From positions 1 to 64,000 of the forward strand of contig PYSS01000024.1 in assembly GCA_003049465.1 (NCBI GenBank): DNA of 64,000 bases, read 5' to 3'. Every line of letters starts with the position of its first letter. The stretch's first letter is position 1. The DNA comes from Magnaporthiopsis rhizophila. Lineage: Eukaryota; Ascomycota; Sordariomycetes; Magnaporthales; Magnaporthaceae. The notes beneath the pieces were generated by a model. It did no database searches. It was not told the origin of the DNA and saw only the letters and a list, made by a program, of their open reading frames with translations. This document shows positions 53,669 through 64,000 of this stretch, in pieces. The translations under genes and the position numbers were made by a program.

Positions 53669-55360
53669 ATGGAGGCGACAACCGAAACCAGGAACGGCAA
53701 CGGCAATGGCTGCAAGCCGCACTTCACGTCGACCACGTATCCGTCGCGCTGCCTGCGCTTTCTCGAAGAGGCGGCCGACGGCACCACCACCACCGCCACC
53801 GCCACGGAAAGGCAGCCGCGCCAGGCGCAGCTCAAGCTCGACGTCCTGATCGTCGGCGCGGGGCTCGGCGGCCTCGCGGCGGCCATCGCGCTGGCGCGGC
53901 GGGGCCACAAGGTCACGGTGCTGGAGCAGGCGGCCGAGTTCGCCGAGGTGGGCGCGGGGATCCAGATCCCGCCCAACTCGGGCAGGCTGCTGCACCGGTG
54001 GGGCGTGATGGAGGAGGACCGGCTCGGCCGCCTGGCGGTGCGGCCCGACGGCATCTCGTTCCGGCGGTGGCAGTCGGGCCGCGTCATCGGCTTCACCGAC
54101 CTCTCGTTCGAGTTCAGCTCCACGTACGGCGCGCCCTACTACGTCGTCCACCGCGCGCACCTGCACGAGGCCCTGGCCAGCAGCGCCGCCGAGCTGGGCG
54201 TGCAGGTCCGGCTGAACAGCAGGGTGGTGCGGTACGACGAGCCGTCCGCGTCTGTATACCTCGAGGATGGTACCGCGCTTCACGGTGACCTCGTCGTTGC
54301 CGTCGACGGTAAGTGGCAAAAGAGGTTTCTGTCTCGGTAAAGCACCGTTTTCTGACATGACATGCCGTGGTAGGTGTCAAATCGGCGGCGAGGGCTTTGC
54401 TCCCAGCCGGCGGTGATAGCGCAAGACCGAGATACACGGGCTTTTCTGCATACCGCACGACTGTGGACGTTGCCAGGATGCGAAAGGAGATTCCAGAGAT
54501 GGCCTGGATTCTCGAGAAGCCGGGTCTGAACATCTGGTGAGTTTTGCCGACCCGATCCGATGCTGCCGTGCCGCCGTGCTGCCGTCATCTAACTAAGCTC
54601 TGTCTCTTCTGTAGGATCGGCGAGGACCGTCACGTCATGACCTATACTATTGCCGCGGGGAAGTCGTTCAACATGGTGCTGTCGCATCCAGACAAGTCGG
54701 GGCCGTCGTCGCCGCAGCGCCCGCAGAGCCAAGAAGAGGTCCTGCGCGACATGCGTCGGGAGTTTGTAGGCTGGGATCCACAGTGAGTCGAGGCCGTTTC
54801 CTTCCATCTCGTCGCACGTAGTTGGTTGGGTGCTGACGGCGCAAGCTAGGCTTCTCAAGGTCATTGGTCTCGCAGACAGCGCGCTCAGGTGGCCGCTCAT
54901 GGTCGGCGCGCCGCTGCGCACGTGGGTCGGTCGGCATTCGCGCCTCGTCATCCTCGGGGATGCCGCCCACGCCATGGTGCCGTATATGTCGCAAGGCGCC
55001 GCCATGGCCGTCGAGGACGGCGCGGCGCTCGCCGTGGCCATCAACGAGCTCCAGACCACCGACGACTTGGCGTTCGCGCTGCGCGTGTTTGAGAAGGAGC
55101 GGATCCGGCGCACCAGCATGATGCAGGAGGCCAGCATGGTGAACGCCATGATCTGGCACTTCGAGGACGGGCCGCGCCAGCAGTCCCGGGACGCGGCCAT
55201 GAGGGCCGAGGTGGAGGGGCGGCCCTTTCTGAGCAGCCCCAACCAGTGGAGCGACCCGCAGACGCAGATGTGGGCGTACGGATACGACGCCGAGAAGGTC
55301 ATGGAGGCACGGTGGGAGCGGGCCGCGAGAAAGCGAGAGGGGGTGGCGGCGTCTCTCTGA
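53669..55360 (+). CDS. FAD-dependent aromatic monooxygenase (salicylate/hydroxybenzoate hydroxylase-like), 493 aa
   Basis: Exons 53669-54308, 54374-54536, 54615-54782 and 54850-55360; all introns are GT-AG with CTGAC or CTAAG branch sites. The FAD Rossmann motif VGAGLGGLAAAIALARRGH lies near residues 62-80. GAGIQIPPNSGRLLHRWGV, the DG motif (DLVVAVDGVKS) and the GD motif VILGDAAHAMVPYMSQGAA near residue 360 complete the class A flavoprotein hydroxylase pattern. It should use NAD(P)H and O2 to hydroxylate an aromatic acid. With gentisate dioxygenase and an FAH enzyme nearby, a gentisate-forming role (for example 3-hydroxybenzoate 6-hydroxylation or salicylate 5-hydroxylation) is plausible but unproven. 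The first ~50 residues are a low-complexity Thr-rich extension. Its stop lies 32 bp from that of the convergent regulator gene. Confidence 0.88.
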
Positions 55361-55392
55361 TGATTTATAGAACTATGTACCTAAGCGTGTAT

Positions 55393-58028
55393 CTACCAGA
55401 ACAGATCACTCGTGGCATCGTTGTTTAGAAAACTCAGCAGGTGGAAGTCGGCCGAGTCAATCCCCTCAGGGGTGAATTTCAAGCCCGCCAGTTGGGGGTC
55501 CACCATACTTGCGAATCCCTCCGCAGACAAGTTTTCGACAGCGGCGGCGGCGGCGGCAACAGCTGGCGGTGACAATGGCCCTGCCGCCGTCGTGGCGGCG
55601 AGACTCCGACGCAGGCAGTAGAGAAGACCAGATATACACTTGGTGCACTTTTCCACCAGTGTCGGGTTCCCGCTGTCCAAAAGCGGCATGCATCCGATGG
55701 CTTGGCTGAGAACTTGCAGCTGGCGTTCCGCCGGGATGGAGGAGCCCGATGGGCAAGTAGCGTACGCGTCGGTGGGAGACCAGCTGGCTTGATCAGACAG
55801 CAAGACGGCGGCGACGGCGAGGGCGGCATTAAAAACATAGTAGAGCGAAAACCACCAAGCACCGAGCAGCTCCCGCTGAGCGTCGGTAGAGCGCGTGGCG
55901 GTGTCGACGATGCCTATAATCGCCTCGGCGGACTGGAAACAGACGGTCTTGCTCCTGGCCCCGAACTGCCACAGCATGTTGTTGTCGTGGTGACGAAGGT
56001 CCGGTGTGTTCCTGGAGAGCCCGAGGACGGCCAGGAGCCGGTCGAGTATGGCCCGGTGGGCGAGGATGCGCAGGTTGTGGTAGCGGAGCGTTAGGATCGC
56101 CCGCAACTTCTTGGGCAGCTCCGGGCCGCCGTCGCCTTGCGACAGCTCCTCGGCCTTGACGAGCCTCAGTGGCGGCGTCAAGGAGGATTCCCAGTCTAGT
56201 AGCTGCTGTTCGATCTGCACCGTCGACGAGGCCGCGTTGGCTGTGCTGGCCGTGCCGGCAACCGACATCTCGCCCAGGTTGCATCCGTAAAGGGAGTCTA
56301 TGACGGCTTGCGTTATTCGGTATAGCGTTATCGTCGCGTTGAAGAAGAGGGTGCTGCACTCCTCGGTGGACCAGAGAAACTGCTGCATGGGTCCTTCATG
56401 TCGAGGGAGAGGAACTCGAACGTATTTCTCGGGAATTGAGGGTGGGCGGCCGAGGGTCATGCTCAATGATCTGGAGTGAGCCATGTCAGCTCCGTAATAT
56501 GTTCGACCGCGCCATGCCGCCCAGTCCCGGGACCAACCTACCGATCCAGCATGACGCAGTGGTGCCAGGTCCGGAGTCTGATCTCCCTTTCCAACGGCTC
56601 GAATCTATTCAATGCCTCCTCGGATTGCAGGCCAAGCTGGAAGGCGGCATTGACGGCGAGGCCGTGGATCGTCCATGTTTTGACAGAACGCTGGGAACCT
56701 TGTAGGAACTGCGTCATGAGCAACATGACCTGAACTACGTGTGGGGCGGAAAGAAACCCCGGTCAGTCCCCTTTTTTTTGGTTCAAACCGGAAGAGGCCA
56801 GTCGGCCAGCGGAAGTACTGCGGGCTCTTACTGATTTCGACGCTGGCGCCGGCTATCATCTGGTTCAGAGAGAGGGCCTTGGCGCGGGTGAAGAAGGCCT
56901 CCCCTCGAGCAGCCCGGGTGGGCGCATCCACGCCGGCTTGGCTGCTGATAGTGGTCGCCATGGCCAGCACCATGTACAGGAGGCTGAGCCAGGACTGCCG
57001 GACGCGACCAAAGTTGGATGCCCTGGCCGATCTGTAGGTCGCTCGGAAGCTCTCCTCGTGGACGAAGGGAAAGAGAAGGCCCGTGTCTGAGAAGTAGCGG
57101 CCGATCAGCGGCATCATCTCCGCCTCCGGGGGGAGGAGGTTGTGCAATTCGGGTGCAGGCCGCGGGCTGGAAAACAACCACGCATCGTTGGCCATGCGCG
57201 ACACCGGTGACTGAGGTCTCGAAACGCTCAGGGGCGAAGTTGGAGCCGACGATGCCGGTGGTCTGTTGCGCAGAAACGCCGCTAATGCGCGGCGGAGGGC
57301 GCGGGTAAAGGCTATGTTGGATGATGGGCCTGGGAATGGCGTTAGAGACAACATAACAGACCTGACACCGACACCGGACACCGGACACCCGACGATGAGA
57401 GCTCCTACCAAAGTACGCCGAGTCCTGCTCGTCGGTGAACTCGATTGTGCCGACGCCGTCGGTCGCATGCACCGAGATCAAGGACCCGGAACCATCCTCT
57501 CCTCCCGCCGTGGAGACCTCATGTTGGATGCCGGACCATGTCTCCGCATCGGGCCCACCAACAGTCTCCGTCCCGGGGGCCAGCGAGAGGCCGGCAATCT
57601 GGTTGTTGAGTCTGTGGATTTCACGCTCTACTTTGCTAAGACGGGCCTCGACGAGGTCGAGATAGCTGGACGGACAAGAATTTGAGCATACTTCTTAGGT
57701 AATTATTTCTTGGCGCGCAACGCCATGTTATGCAATGCACACTCACGACTTTGGAACCGTAGCATTCGACACAAGGGCAGCCTGGGCGTAGCTGCATTCG
57801 GTTCCTTGCGACGCACAGGTCGAGCATTTGGGCCTCAAGCCGTCGCACTGCAAACGCGACAGACCATCAGCATTTGCACGTGAACGGAAGGGCGCAGCAC
57901 CTACCTACTCTCGACTTCCGAGCCCTGCACAAGGCACACGCCACAGGAACCCTCTGCCTCTTCCGTGGGAGCTGTCCTTCAAAGCGGGCCGCGCCCGCCG
58001 AGCCGTTATCAGACCCAGTCCGGTCCAT
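55393..58028 (-). CDS. Zn2Cys6 transcription factor, 748 aa
   Basis: Six exons: 58028-57909, 57847-57747, 57665-57409, 57329-56832, 56734-56542 and 56470-55393; the frame closes over all joins. The zinc cluster is CALCRARKSRCDGLRPKCST followed by CASQGTEC (residues 31-58), with the first intron splitting it exactly between R and C. A linker with heptad leucines (YLDLVEARLSKVEREIHRLN) suggests dimerisation. The fungal_trans middle homology domain follows (LLFPFVHEESFRATY, LNRFEPLEREIRLRTWHHC). It lies head-to-head with the gentisate dioxygenase and tail-to-tail with the monooxygenase, so it is the likely pathway regulator (inference). Confidence 0.88.
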
Positions 58029-58298
58029 GGTTGGTTGCTTGTGGTGTCAGGAGAGCCCCCGCCGGCGGGGAGACGAGCCAGCGGGGTTTTAAGTCCGACG
58101 GCAGATCCGGGTGGTGGCCCTATCTCCCCGGAATCGGGACGACGACGCCCAGGGTCACCCATGTCAAGCAGTTGCCGGTCGCCGAGCTTAGTCGACCCCT
58201 TGCATATATATGAAGACGAAGCGCGAAGCGATGGGCTCTTGTCCAACTTCGGTGCTCCGACTCCGTTCTCCCCCACTTTGCAATCGTTATCATTCGGG
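58029..58298. promoter_or_regulatory. bidirectional promoter between regulator and gentisate dioxygenase
   Basis: The two start codons are only 270 bp apart and diverge. The stretch has TATATATATG at about 58204-58214, on the dioxygenase side. Zn2Cys6 proteins bind CGG triplets; several CGG/CCG triplets occur, including CGGCGGGG near 58071 and CGGCAGATCCGG near 58099, but a specific site cannot be named. Confidence 0.5.
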
Positions 58299-59468
58299 AT
58301 GGCGCCCCCCGCACTTACCAAGACCGAGACGGCCACGGCCCGAGATGACCAAGTGGCGCAGCTCCTCCGAGCGGCTGAGAGCAACCACACCAAGCCGCTT
58401 TGGCTTCAGATGAGCCGGCTCAATCCCCCGCTGCCCAACCCCAAGTGCACGCCCTTCCTCTGGAAGTATGCCGACATTCGTCCCACGCTGATCGGGGCCG
58501 GCAACTTGGTGGGTGAAAAGCAGGCGGAGCGAAGGGTGTTGATGCTGGTGAATCCGTCGCGGGGTAAGAGAACAACACTCTCTAGGTACCTACGCATGGA
58601 ACACGAACCGCTCACGACTAGTCACCGACCGCAGATGCGCCCTTCACAACCGACACCATCTACGCGGGGCTCCAGCTGGTCATGCCAAACGAGACGGCCC
58701 CCGCGCACCGGCACACCGCCTTCGCCATGCGCTTCATCATCGAGGGCCAGGGCGGCTTCACCGCAGTGCAGGGGCAGCGCATCAAGATGCAGCGCGGCGA
58801 CGTCATCCTCACCCCGACCTGGAACTGGCATGACCACGGCAAGGACGGCTCCGGCCCCATGATCTGGCTCGACGGCCTCGACCTGCCCAACTTTGTGCAC
58901 TTCCCCGTGCACTTTGTCGAGCACCACTCGGCACCGCGATACCCGGCCGAGGACGTCGACACGTCCCAGTCGCCGATCGTCTTCCCGTGGGTGCGCATGA
59001 AGGCGGCGCTGGACGCCAACAAGGGGCGCGATTACGCCTCTCTGCCCTACCTCCACGCCGACGGTTCCGAAGGTGCGTCCATCCGTTGCAGCAGCCCCGC
59101 ATTGTTATTGCTTATTCCCCGAGTGGCTGGCTGACCGTGTGTGAAACGAAACTTCAGTGAGCAAAATCCTCGGAGGCTCGGCCGCAATCCTCATGCCGGG
59201 AAAGAAGTCGCCCAAGGTGCAGGAGACGGCGTCGTCTGTGTACCACGTCATCGAGGGCTCGGGCCACAGCCTCATCGGCGGCCAGAAGTTCGCGTGGCAG
59301 AAGGGCGACACCTTTTGCATCCCGTCCTGGTACCCTTACGAGCATTTCGCCGATGCGGGGACGGAACCGGTATACCTGTACAGGTTTGACGACAAGCCCA
59401 TGTTGAAAGCCCTGGGATTCTACAGAAGTGCCGAGATGGATGTGGAAAGTCTCGTGTCCAAATATTAG
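58299..59468 (+). CDS. gentisate 1,2-dioxygenase, 337 aa
   Basis: Exons 58299-58563, 58635-59072 and 59158-59468, with GT-AG introns. The protein starts MAPPALTKTETATARDDQ. It is a bicupin: cupin 1 has AHRHTAFAMRFIIEGQGGFT with the HxH iron ligands near residue 113 and LTPTWNWHDHGKDGSGPMIW with another ligand His. Cupin 2 has SSVYHVIEGSGHSLIGGQKF and CIPSWYPYEHFAD. This is the arrangement of gentisate 1,2-dioxygenases, which open gentisate between C1 and C2 with Fe(II) and O2 to give maleylpyruvate. Length is typical. It is the diagnostic gene of the cluster. Confidence 0.88.
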
Positions 59469-59963
59469 ATAGTGCTCTGTAGGTTCGAATGGAATGGTGT
59501 ATTTTTGCAAAACAGACCGCTGCCCAACAAGTTTCGCAAAGTCAGAGTACCTAGCCAAATTCGAGCAGTCACTTCCCTCCCCAAACAAACAATGGAGTAT
59601 CCTTATACATGTCTCAAGGCCCGGGACCTAATCCTTTGCCACCAGCCAGCTCGGCAGGTACCTGCCTATCAACCTAGGTATCTGGATATTGCTACAGGAG
59701 CACCGCGCCGAGGAGAGACAGGGAGAAGAGAAACGTAATATAGAATAAGTCACGGCGCAGAATCCCAAAGCAGCGAAATCGGCCCGATGGTTATCTCCGT
59801 ATCCGTGCATTATGAGGAAAAATAGCTCTCTACGGCCCCGGTCCGTGGAGAGCGCCTGAAAGAAGATCCTGGCTACGTCACGCGACCCCGCACCTGACGC
59901 CGTAATAGGTCCCAACACTCAGGGCAGAGGAGATGAAGTCGTTCCGCAAGCCAGCGCACCGGC
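59469..59963. other. intergenic, convergent 3' ends
   Basis: Between the 3' ends of the dioxygenase and the minus-strand transporter. No gene seen. Confidence 0.5.
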
Positions 59964-61612
59964 CTATTCGATCCGCGGCGGAGTCGCAAACACCAGCTTT
60001 CTCTCCAACATGGCAGACAGTCGGAACAGGCCGCCCTTCCAGACCCACAGCGGGATGACAAGTAGATAGGCGCCGAGAAGAACGCCGGCCATGGTGCCAA
60101 ACTGCCTAACCGGACCAGCCGTCTGCAGCCACTGGAGCGACGCGTACGAGACGCCAAATCCAACGCAGTTCTTGGCCACGTTGACCACGACGCCGATGTG
60201 GCCCGCCCGGTTCGGCATGCAGTGCACCGAGTAGGTGAGTAGCACGTTGGCCGACGCCGTGAGCCCAAAGGACAGCATGGCCCAGCCGACACAAACGTTG
60301 ATCCACGCGTCCGGTCGCTGCAAGGCGAAGCCCATGACCACGCAGCCGGCGGGACTAACGAGGCCCCCGACAAGGACGGCGGGCAAGCGGGACGACGGGT
60401 CGTGCGCGCGGTTGCTATCCCTCCTCGACACCCAGCTGTGAAGCATGTCGGCAAGGGCGCCTCCAAGCGGCAGGCCAATGGCGAGACCGATGAGGGGCGC
60501 GACGTTGAGGAGGCCGATGGAACGCGGGCTCCACAGCAAGGGCGGCTGGGCGTAAACGGCCGCCATGACAATCGAGGTGAGGACGGTCCAGCCGATAGTG
60601 ATGCCAAACACCAAGGTGGTTGCGAAGACCTGAGGCATGGCCAACAACTGCATCGGCTCCAACAGCTGCGCGAGAGCATAGCGGTAGCTGGCCAGCCCGA
60701 AGAAGCGGCCGGAAAACGACCGGCTCTTCCACTCCTGCGAGGGCGTCATCGATTCTGTCTCGGTGGTCGGGGACTTGCCGCGCGCGCTCTTCTCAGGATC
60801 GACTGTCTCCGATCTGACTTCCCTCGGCTTGATTGGCTCGGCACCGCCGTCCTCCCCAGGCAAGTCGGGACCGCTGACGGACGTTCCGATGTGCGTCGTC
60901 TCGGGCATCATAAGAATGCACCCCACCAGGTTGAGGAAAGCGGCGCTCGAGATGATCCACTGGTACGCCCTCCAGCTGTTCAAGCCCGTCGCGACGGCGC
61001 CCGAGATAATGGGCCCGAGGGACGAACCGGCCGCAAGGGCCCCAACATACACCACCATCGCTCGTGCAAGTTGTTCCTCGGGGAAGGTCTCGGCTACGAT
61101 GATTGCGCCAATGGCCTCCGCCAAGCCCCCAGAAAGGCCGGCCAGCAGCCTGGAGCCTAGAAGGGACTCGAAGCTTGGCGCGACGGCAGACCATACGTTG
61201 GCCACGAAAAAGACTGCGAGGCTGACGAGGATCGTCCATCTCTTGCCTATCAGCGACGCGACGGGCAAGGCAAAGATATTCTGCAAATGGCCACGATTAG
61301 CTTGGGTGAAGTCCGCGCTGCCCGTCTCGTCTCGCCCGCAAACTTACCGAGAGTCCGAGGGTGAGCAAGGCGAAAGTGGACAGCTGCGAGGCAGTATCCT
61401 GAGTAACTCTGAACTCCGGAATGATGAGGCCGAAAAGGGGCGGAACGCCGGCTGCAAATGCATTCCCAAGGAGGTTGTAGAAGCTGATGTTGAACAGAAC
61501 AAGACAGCGCCACCACATCGGCCAATCCTGACGGACAGAAAAAGTTAGCTACGCGTGTGCAGTTGGCAGGAAGTTGGGCAATGCATACCCGCGGAGTCGA
61601 TGGCATGATCAT
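59964..61612 (-). CDS. MFS transporter (DHA1-like), 506 aa
   Basis: Exons 61612-61589, 61527-61348 and 61280-59964, with GT-AG introns and CTAAC/CTAAT branch sites. The protein starts MIMPSTPRDWPMWWRCLVLF. It has about 12 hydrophobic segments, the loop motif LIGKRWTILVSLAVFFVANV (MFS signature A region), SRLLAGLSGGLAEAIGAIIV and GSSLGPIISGAVAT. A charged central loop (about residues 225-280) separates the two halves. This pattern fits the drug:H+ antiporter family DHA1. In this context it may import or export an aromatic acid, but direction and substrate are not visible in the sequence. Confidence 0.85.
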
Positions 61613-62031
61613 GATGGAAAAACTGGCGATATCGTATCACAGAACCGACAAATCAGGCGTTGGTGGCGCGAAAGTGACGAAGAAGGTTAACGACGACGCA
61701 ACGCCAACGCAGGTCGAAGCATGGACTCAAATCTGGGGTCTGGGGGAATATCTCTGGGGAAACCAGCGTGTCCCAGAGACGGAACGGCCCGCCGGGTTGC
61801 TATGAACTCGAATGTGGCATTGCCGTTCTGTTTTGCCGGGGTGCCGGGGTCCCGGGGACTTAGGAGACCGGGGAGAAAGCGCGGACCACGGCTTCTCTCC
61901 GCCCAGAACCCTCGGCAAACAGACCGATTCGCCGAGTCCTGTGGGTATTAAATCCCACCACGAGGTTGCAACGCAGAAAACAGGGCTAGGTAGCTAAGTT
62001 AGTCACAATTACGATATCGATCCAAGCAAAC
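61613..62031. promoter_or_regulatory. bidirectional promoter region between transporter and oxygenase
   Basis: 419 bp between divergent start codons. A TTGCCGGGGTGCCGGGGTCC run near 61838 and other C/G-rich words are present; no specific factor site was identified. Shared control is suggested by the layout only. Confidence 0.35.
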
Positions 62032-64000
62032 ATGGCGTCCGGTACAGCCACCTACAACAACTACTTTGTTCCCGAGCAGGACCTGAAATACGTGCCGCCG
62101 TATCTCAACTATGTGCCCGAGACGCCCCGAGAGGTCAAGTGCCAGACGAAAGGGACTTGGCCTGGTTGGCTGGAAGGGACGTTTCTGAGGTAAATAAAGT
62201 CATTGTCGCCCCGGCCTTCGCCTAGCCATCATTATGTATATTGACAACTGTTGATAGGGTCGGAGGGGGCCGTTTCACCATCCCGCTGAGCGAGGATGGC
62301 TCCAAGCCCAAGGCCGTGCTGCAGCACTTCTTTGACGGGCTGGGCCTGCTCCACAAGTTCCGCATGACAAACGGTGAGGTGCACTACAGCAGCCGCTACA
62401 CGGCCGAGGGCGTCGTCCGGAACGCCAAGAAGAATGGCTACATCAGCACCACCATGTTTGGTCTGAACGCCAACACGCCGCTCAAACACGCGCAGGACCC
62501 CTGCTCGGCCCTGCTGGGCGCCCAGGTAATCAAGTGTTGGGGCTATTTGTTGGTCGCGTCGTCTCTGACCTGTCGGGCACGTACTTAGCAATCCCTCTTC
62601 TTGCCCACCGGCATGATCGGCCCCGATGAGGCCAACATCAACGTCGTCCCCAGGCGGGGCATGCACCTGCCGCCGGACTTCAATCCTCTGTCGAGGGGCC
62701 GCCCGGCCGACAATCCCGAGACGGAAGAGGTGTGTAAAGTCATATCGCCCCTGGAACCTGCCTGTATCTGACGGGTTGTTTGCGTGCGCGCCCCTAGGTC
62801 TTGGTCCACACCGACTTCAACCTGCTCCAGGTGTGCGATGCCAAGACCCTGGAGCCCAAACGGATGATCACGTACGCCGAGATCGACCCCGAGCTCGCCG
62901 GCTACGGCATCTGCGCCCATCCGCCAAAGGACCGCGCAAGAGGCCAGACCTACAACTACATCATCTCCAAGGACGGAATCATGTCGGTCTTTGCCCTCGA
63001 CATCCGCGCCAAGCCGGCGAAGCTTTTGTGGAAGACGCCCTTGCCCTGCCCGCCTTGCTACATCCACTCCTTGGCCATGACGGATCGCTTCGTCGTTTTC
63101 ATTCGAATCGTGAGTTATCATCCTGCTACAACCGAATGCCTACGGACTACGCACTGACTGATCTCTCATGTCGACGGCAGCCCATCCACATGGATGTCAG
63201 CGACATCAGCAAACCAGTCATGGAGATGCTGGTGTACGAGCCCAAATCGCCGACGCAGTTCTTTGTCCTCGACAAGTTCACCGGCAAGCAGTGAGTCTCA
63301 GACCAAAAGCGGTGGGGACTGGCGAGACGACTTTGGACAAGCGAGAGCTCTGCTGACAGTAGGTGGCGCCGGCAAAGCGTCGCAACGTACAACGGCAACG
63401 GGTTCATGTTCTTCCACTCGGTCAACGCCTACGACTTCGTCGACCCCAAGACCAACAAGGTCACGATCCACGTCGACCTCTGCAGCTACGAGGCCGGCGA
63501 GGTCCCCTACCGCGAATACTGCTTCAGCAACGTCCTGGACCCGGCCCGGCCCTTTGTCGACGGCACGCTGGTGCGGTACGAGCTCGAGGACGTGGCGGCC
63601 AGGGCCCGCGTCGACCCTATCACCTCGCCGCCGGGCCGCGTCACCATCGCGGCCGCCATCCCCGGCGTAGCGGCAGAGCTGCCCCGGATCGCCAAGTCGG
63701 CGTCGGCCAAGCCGGGCTACCGTTTCGTGTACTTCACCGCCGGCAACGGCGGCGCCTCGCCGGGCACGCAGGTGCCCATCGGCCGCCTCGGCAACGGGCT
63801 CAAGACGGTGCAGGCCGCCTTCTTCGGCTCCCTGGCCAAGTCGGACTGGAAGACGGGCCGGTTCGTGCGCTGGCAGCCCGCCGACGGCGAGAGCTGCCCG
63901 TGCGAGCCCGTCTTTGTGCAGCGGCCCGGAGCTGTCGATGAAGACGACGGCGTCGTGCTCACCATCGTCATCAACAGGGAGGGCTCCCACAGCATCCTGG
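62032..64000 (+). CDS. carotenoid oxygenase-family dioxygenase, 3' end beyond window
   Basis: Exons 62032-62189, 62258-62525, 62589-62729, 62798-63109, 63181-63290 and 63363 to the window end. The protein starts MASGTATYNNYFVPEQDL. Family marks are GWLEGTFLRVGGGRFTI, HFFDGLGLLHKFRMTNGEVH (first iron-ligand His region), AHPPKDRARGQTYNYI, CPPCYIHSLAMTDRF and MFFHSVNAYDF, which supply the conserved histidines for Fe(II). The expected last His block lies outside. Members cleave a C=C bond of carotenoids or of stilbenes. Stilbene cleavage would give hydroxybenzaldehydes that could feed a hydroxybenzoate pathway. The sequence alone does not separate a carotenoid from a stilbene substrate. Confidence 0.85.

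Noticed and set aside
53591..54358. 255-codon open frame on the minus strand
   Set aside because: Antisense shadow of the FAD monooxygenase first exon, with no motif of its own.

Overview
The window looks like nuclear DNA of a filamentous ascomycete (Pezizomycotina, probably Sordariomycetes). The signs are GT-AG introns of 60-100 nt with CTRAC branch sites, a Zn2Cys6 regulator, a HET-domain gene, a dead non-ribosomal peptide synthetase (NRPS), and an AT-saturated retrotransposon typical of repeat-induced point mutation (RIP). All calls come from reading the sequence; no database search was run.

Layout. 1-5690: a RIP-destroyed Ty3/gypsy chromovirus with a sharp border to GC-balanced DNA. 7884-9751: an MFS sugar transporter with a probable GC-AG intron. 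10630-11136: a fragment of the spliceosomal helicase Brr2 carrying a 78-bp insertion with a 9-bp target duplication. 11910-14244: four small, divergent, apparently paralogous minus-strand proteins. 14732-17020: an intact HET gene, followed by a broken convergent gene. 20320-20790: a short-chain dehydrogenase relic. 21330-32340: an NRPS pseudogene with adenylation, N-methyltransferase, condensation, thiolation and epimerization remnants. 32341-38170: no confident gene.

38272-45902 (minus strand) is the most unusual part. It is a tandem array of about 27 box C/D snoRNA-like units, one per roughly 230 bp. Each has a terminal stem, a C box (RTGATGA) at its 5' end and a D box (CTGA) at its 3' end. 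Eighteen units (39851-44447) also carry an internal hairpin whose stem covaries while its loop GGTTTTCAT stays fixed. The units sit in introns of a minus-strand host transcript whose promoter probably lies near 46430-46500 (two CCAAT boxes). In the middle of the array eight successive introns appear to abut directly: branch site, then YAG, then at once GTATGT/GTGAGT. This predicts zero-length exons and stepwise splicing. The unit at 38272-38352 carries a 13-nt antisense element matching a conserved 18S rRNA segment, which argues that at least part of the array is real snoRNA.

50100-50650 holds a second Brr2 fragment with a second copy of the ~80-bp element, again with a target-site duplication. 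52076-64000 is a compact aromatic-acid catabolic cluster: a fumarylpyruvate hydrolase-like FAH enzyme, an FAD monooxygenase, a Zn2Cys6 regulator, gentisate 1,2-dioxygenase, an MFS transporter and a carotenoid-oxygenase-family dioxygenase cut by the window edge. The first, second and fourth could convert a hydroxybenzoate through gentisate to fumarate and pyruvate.
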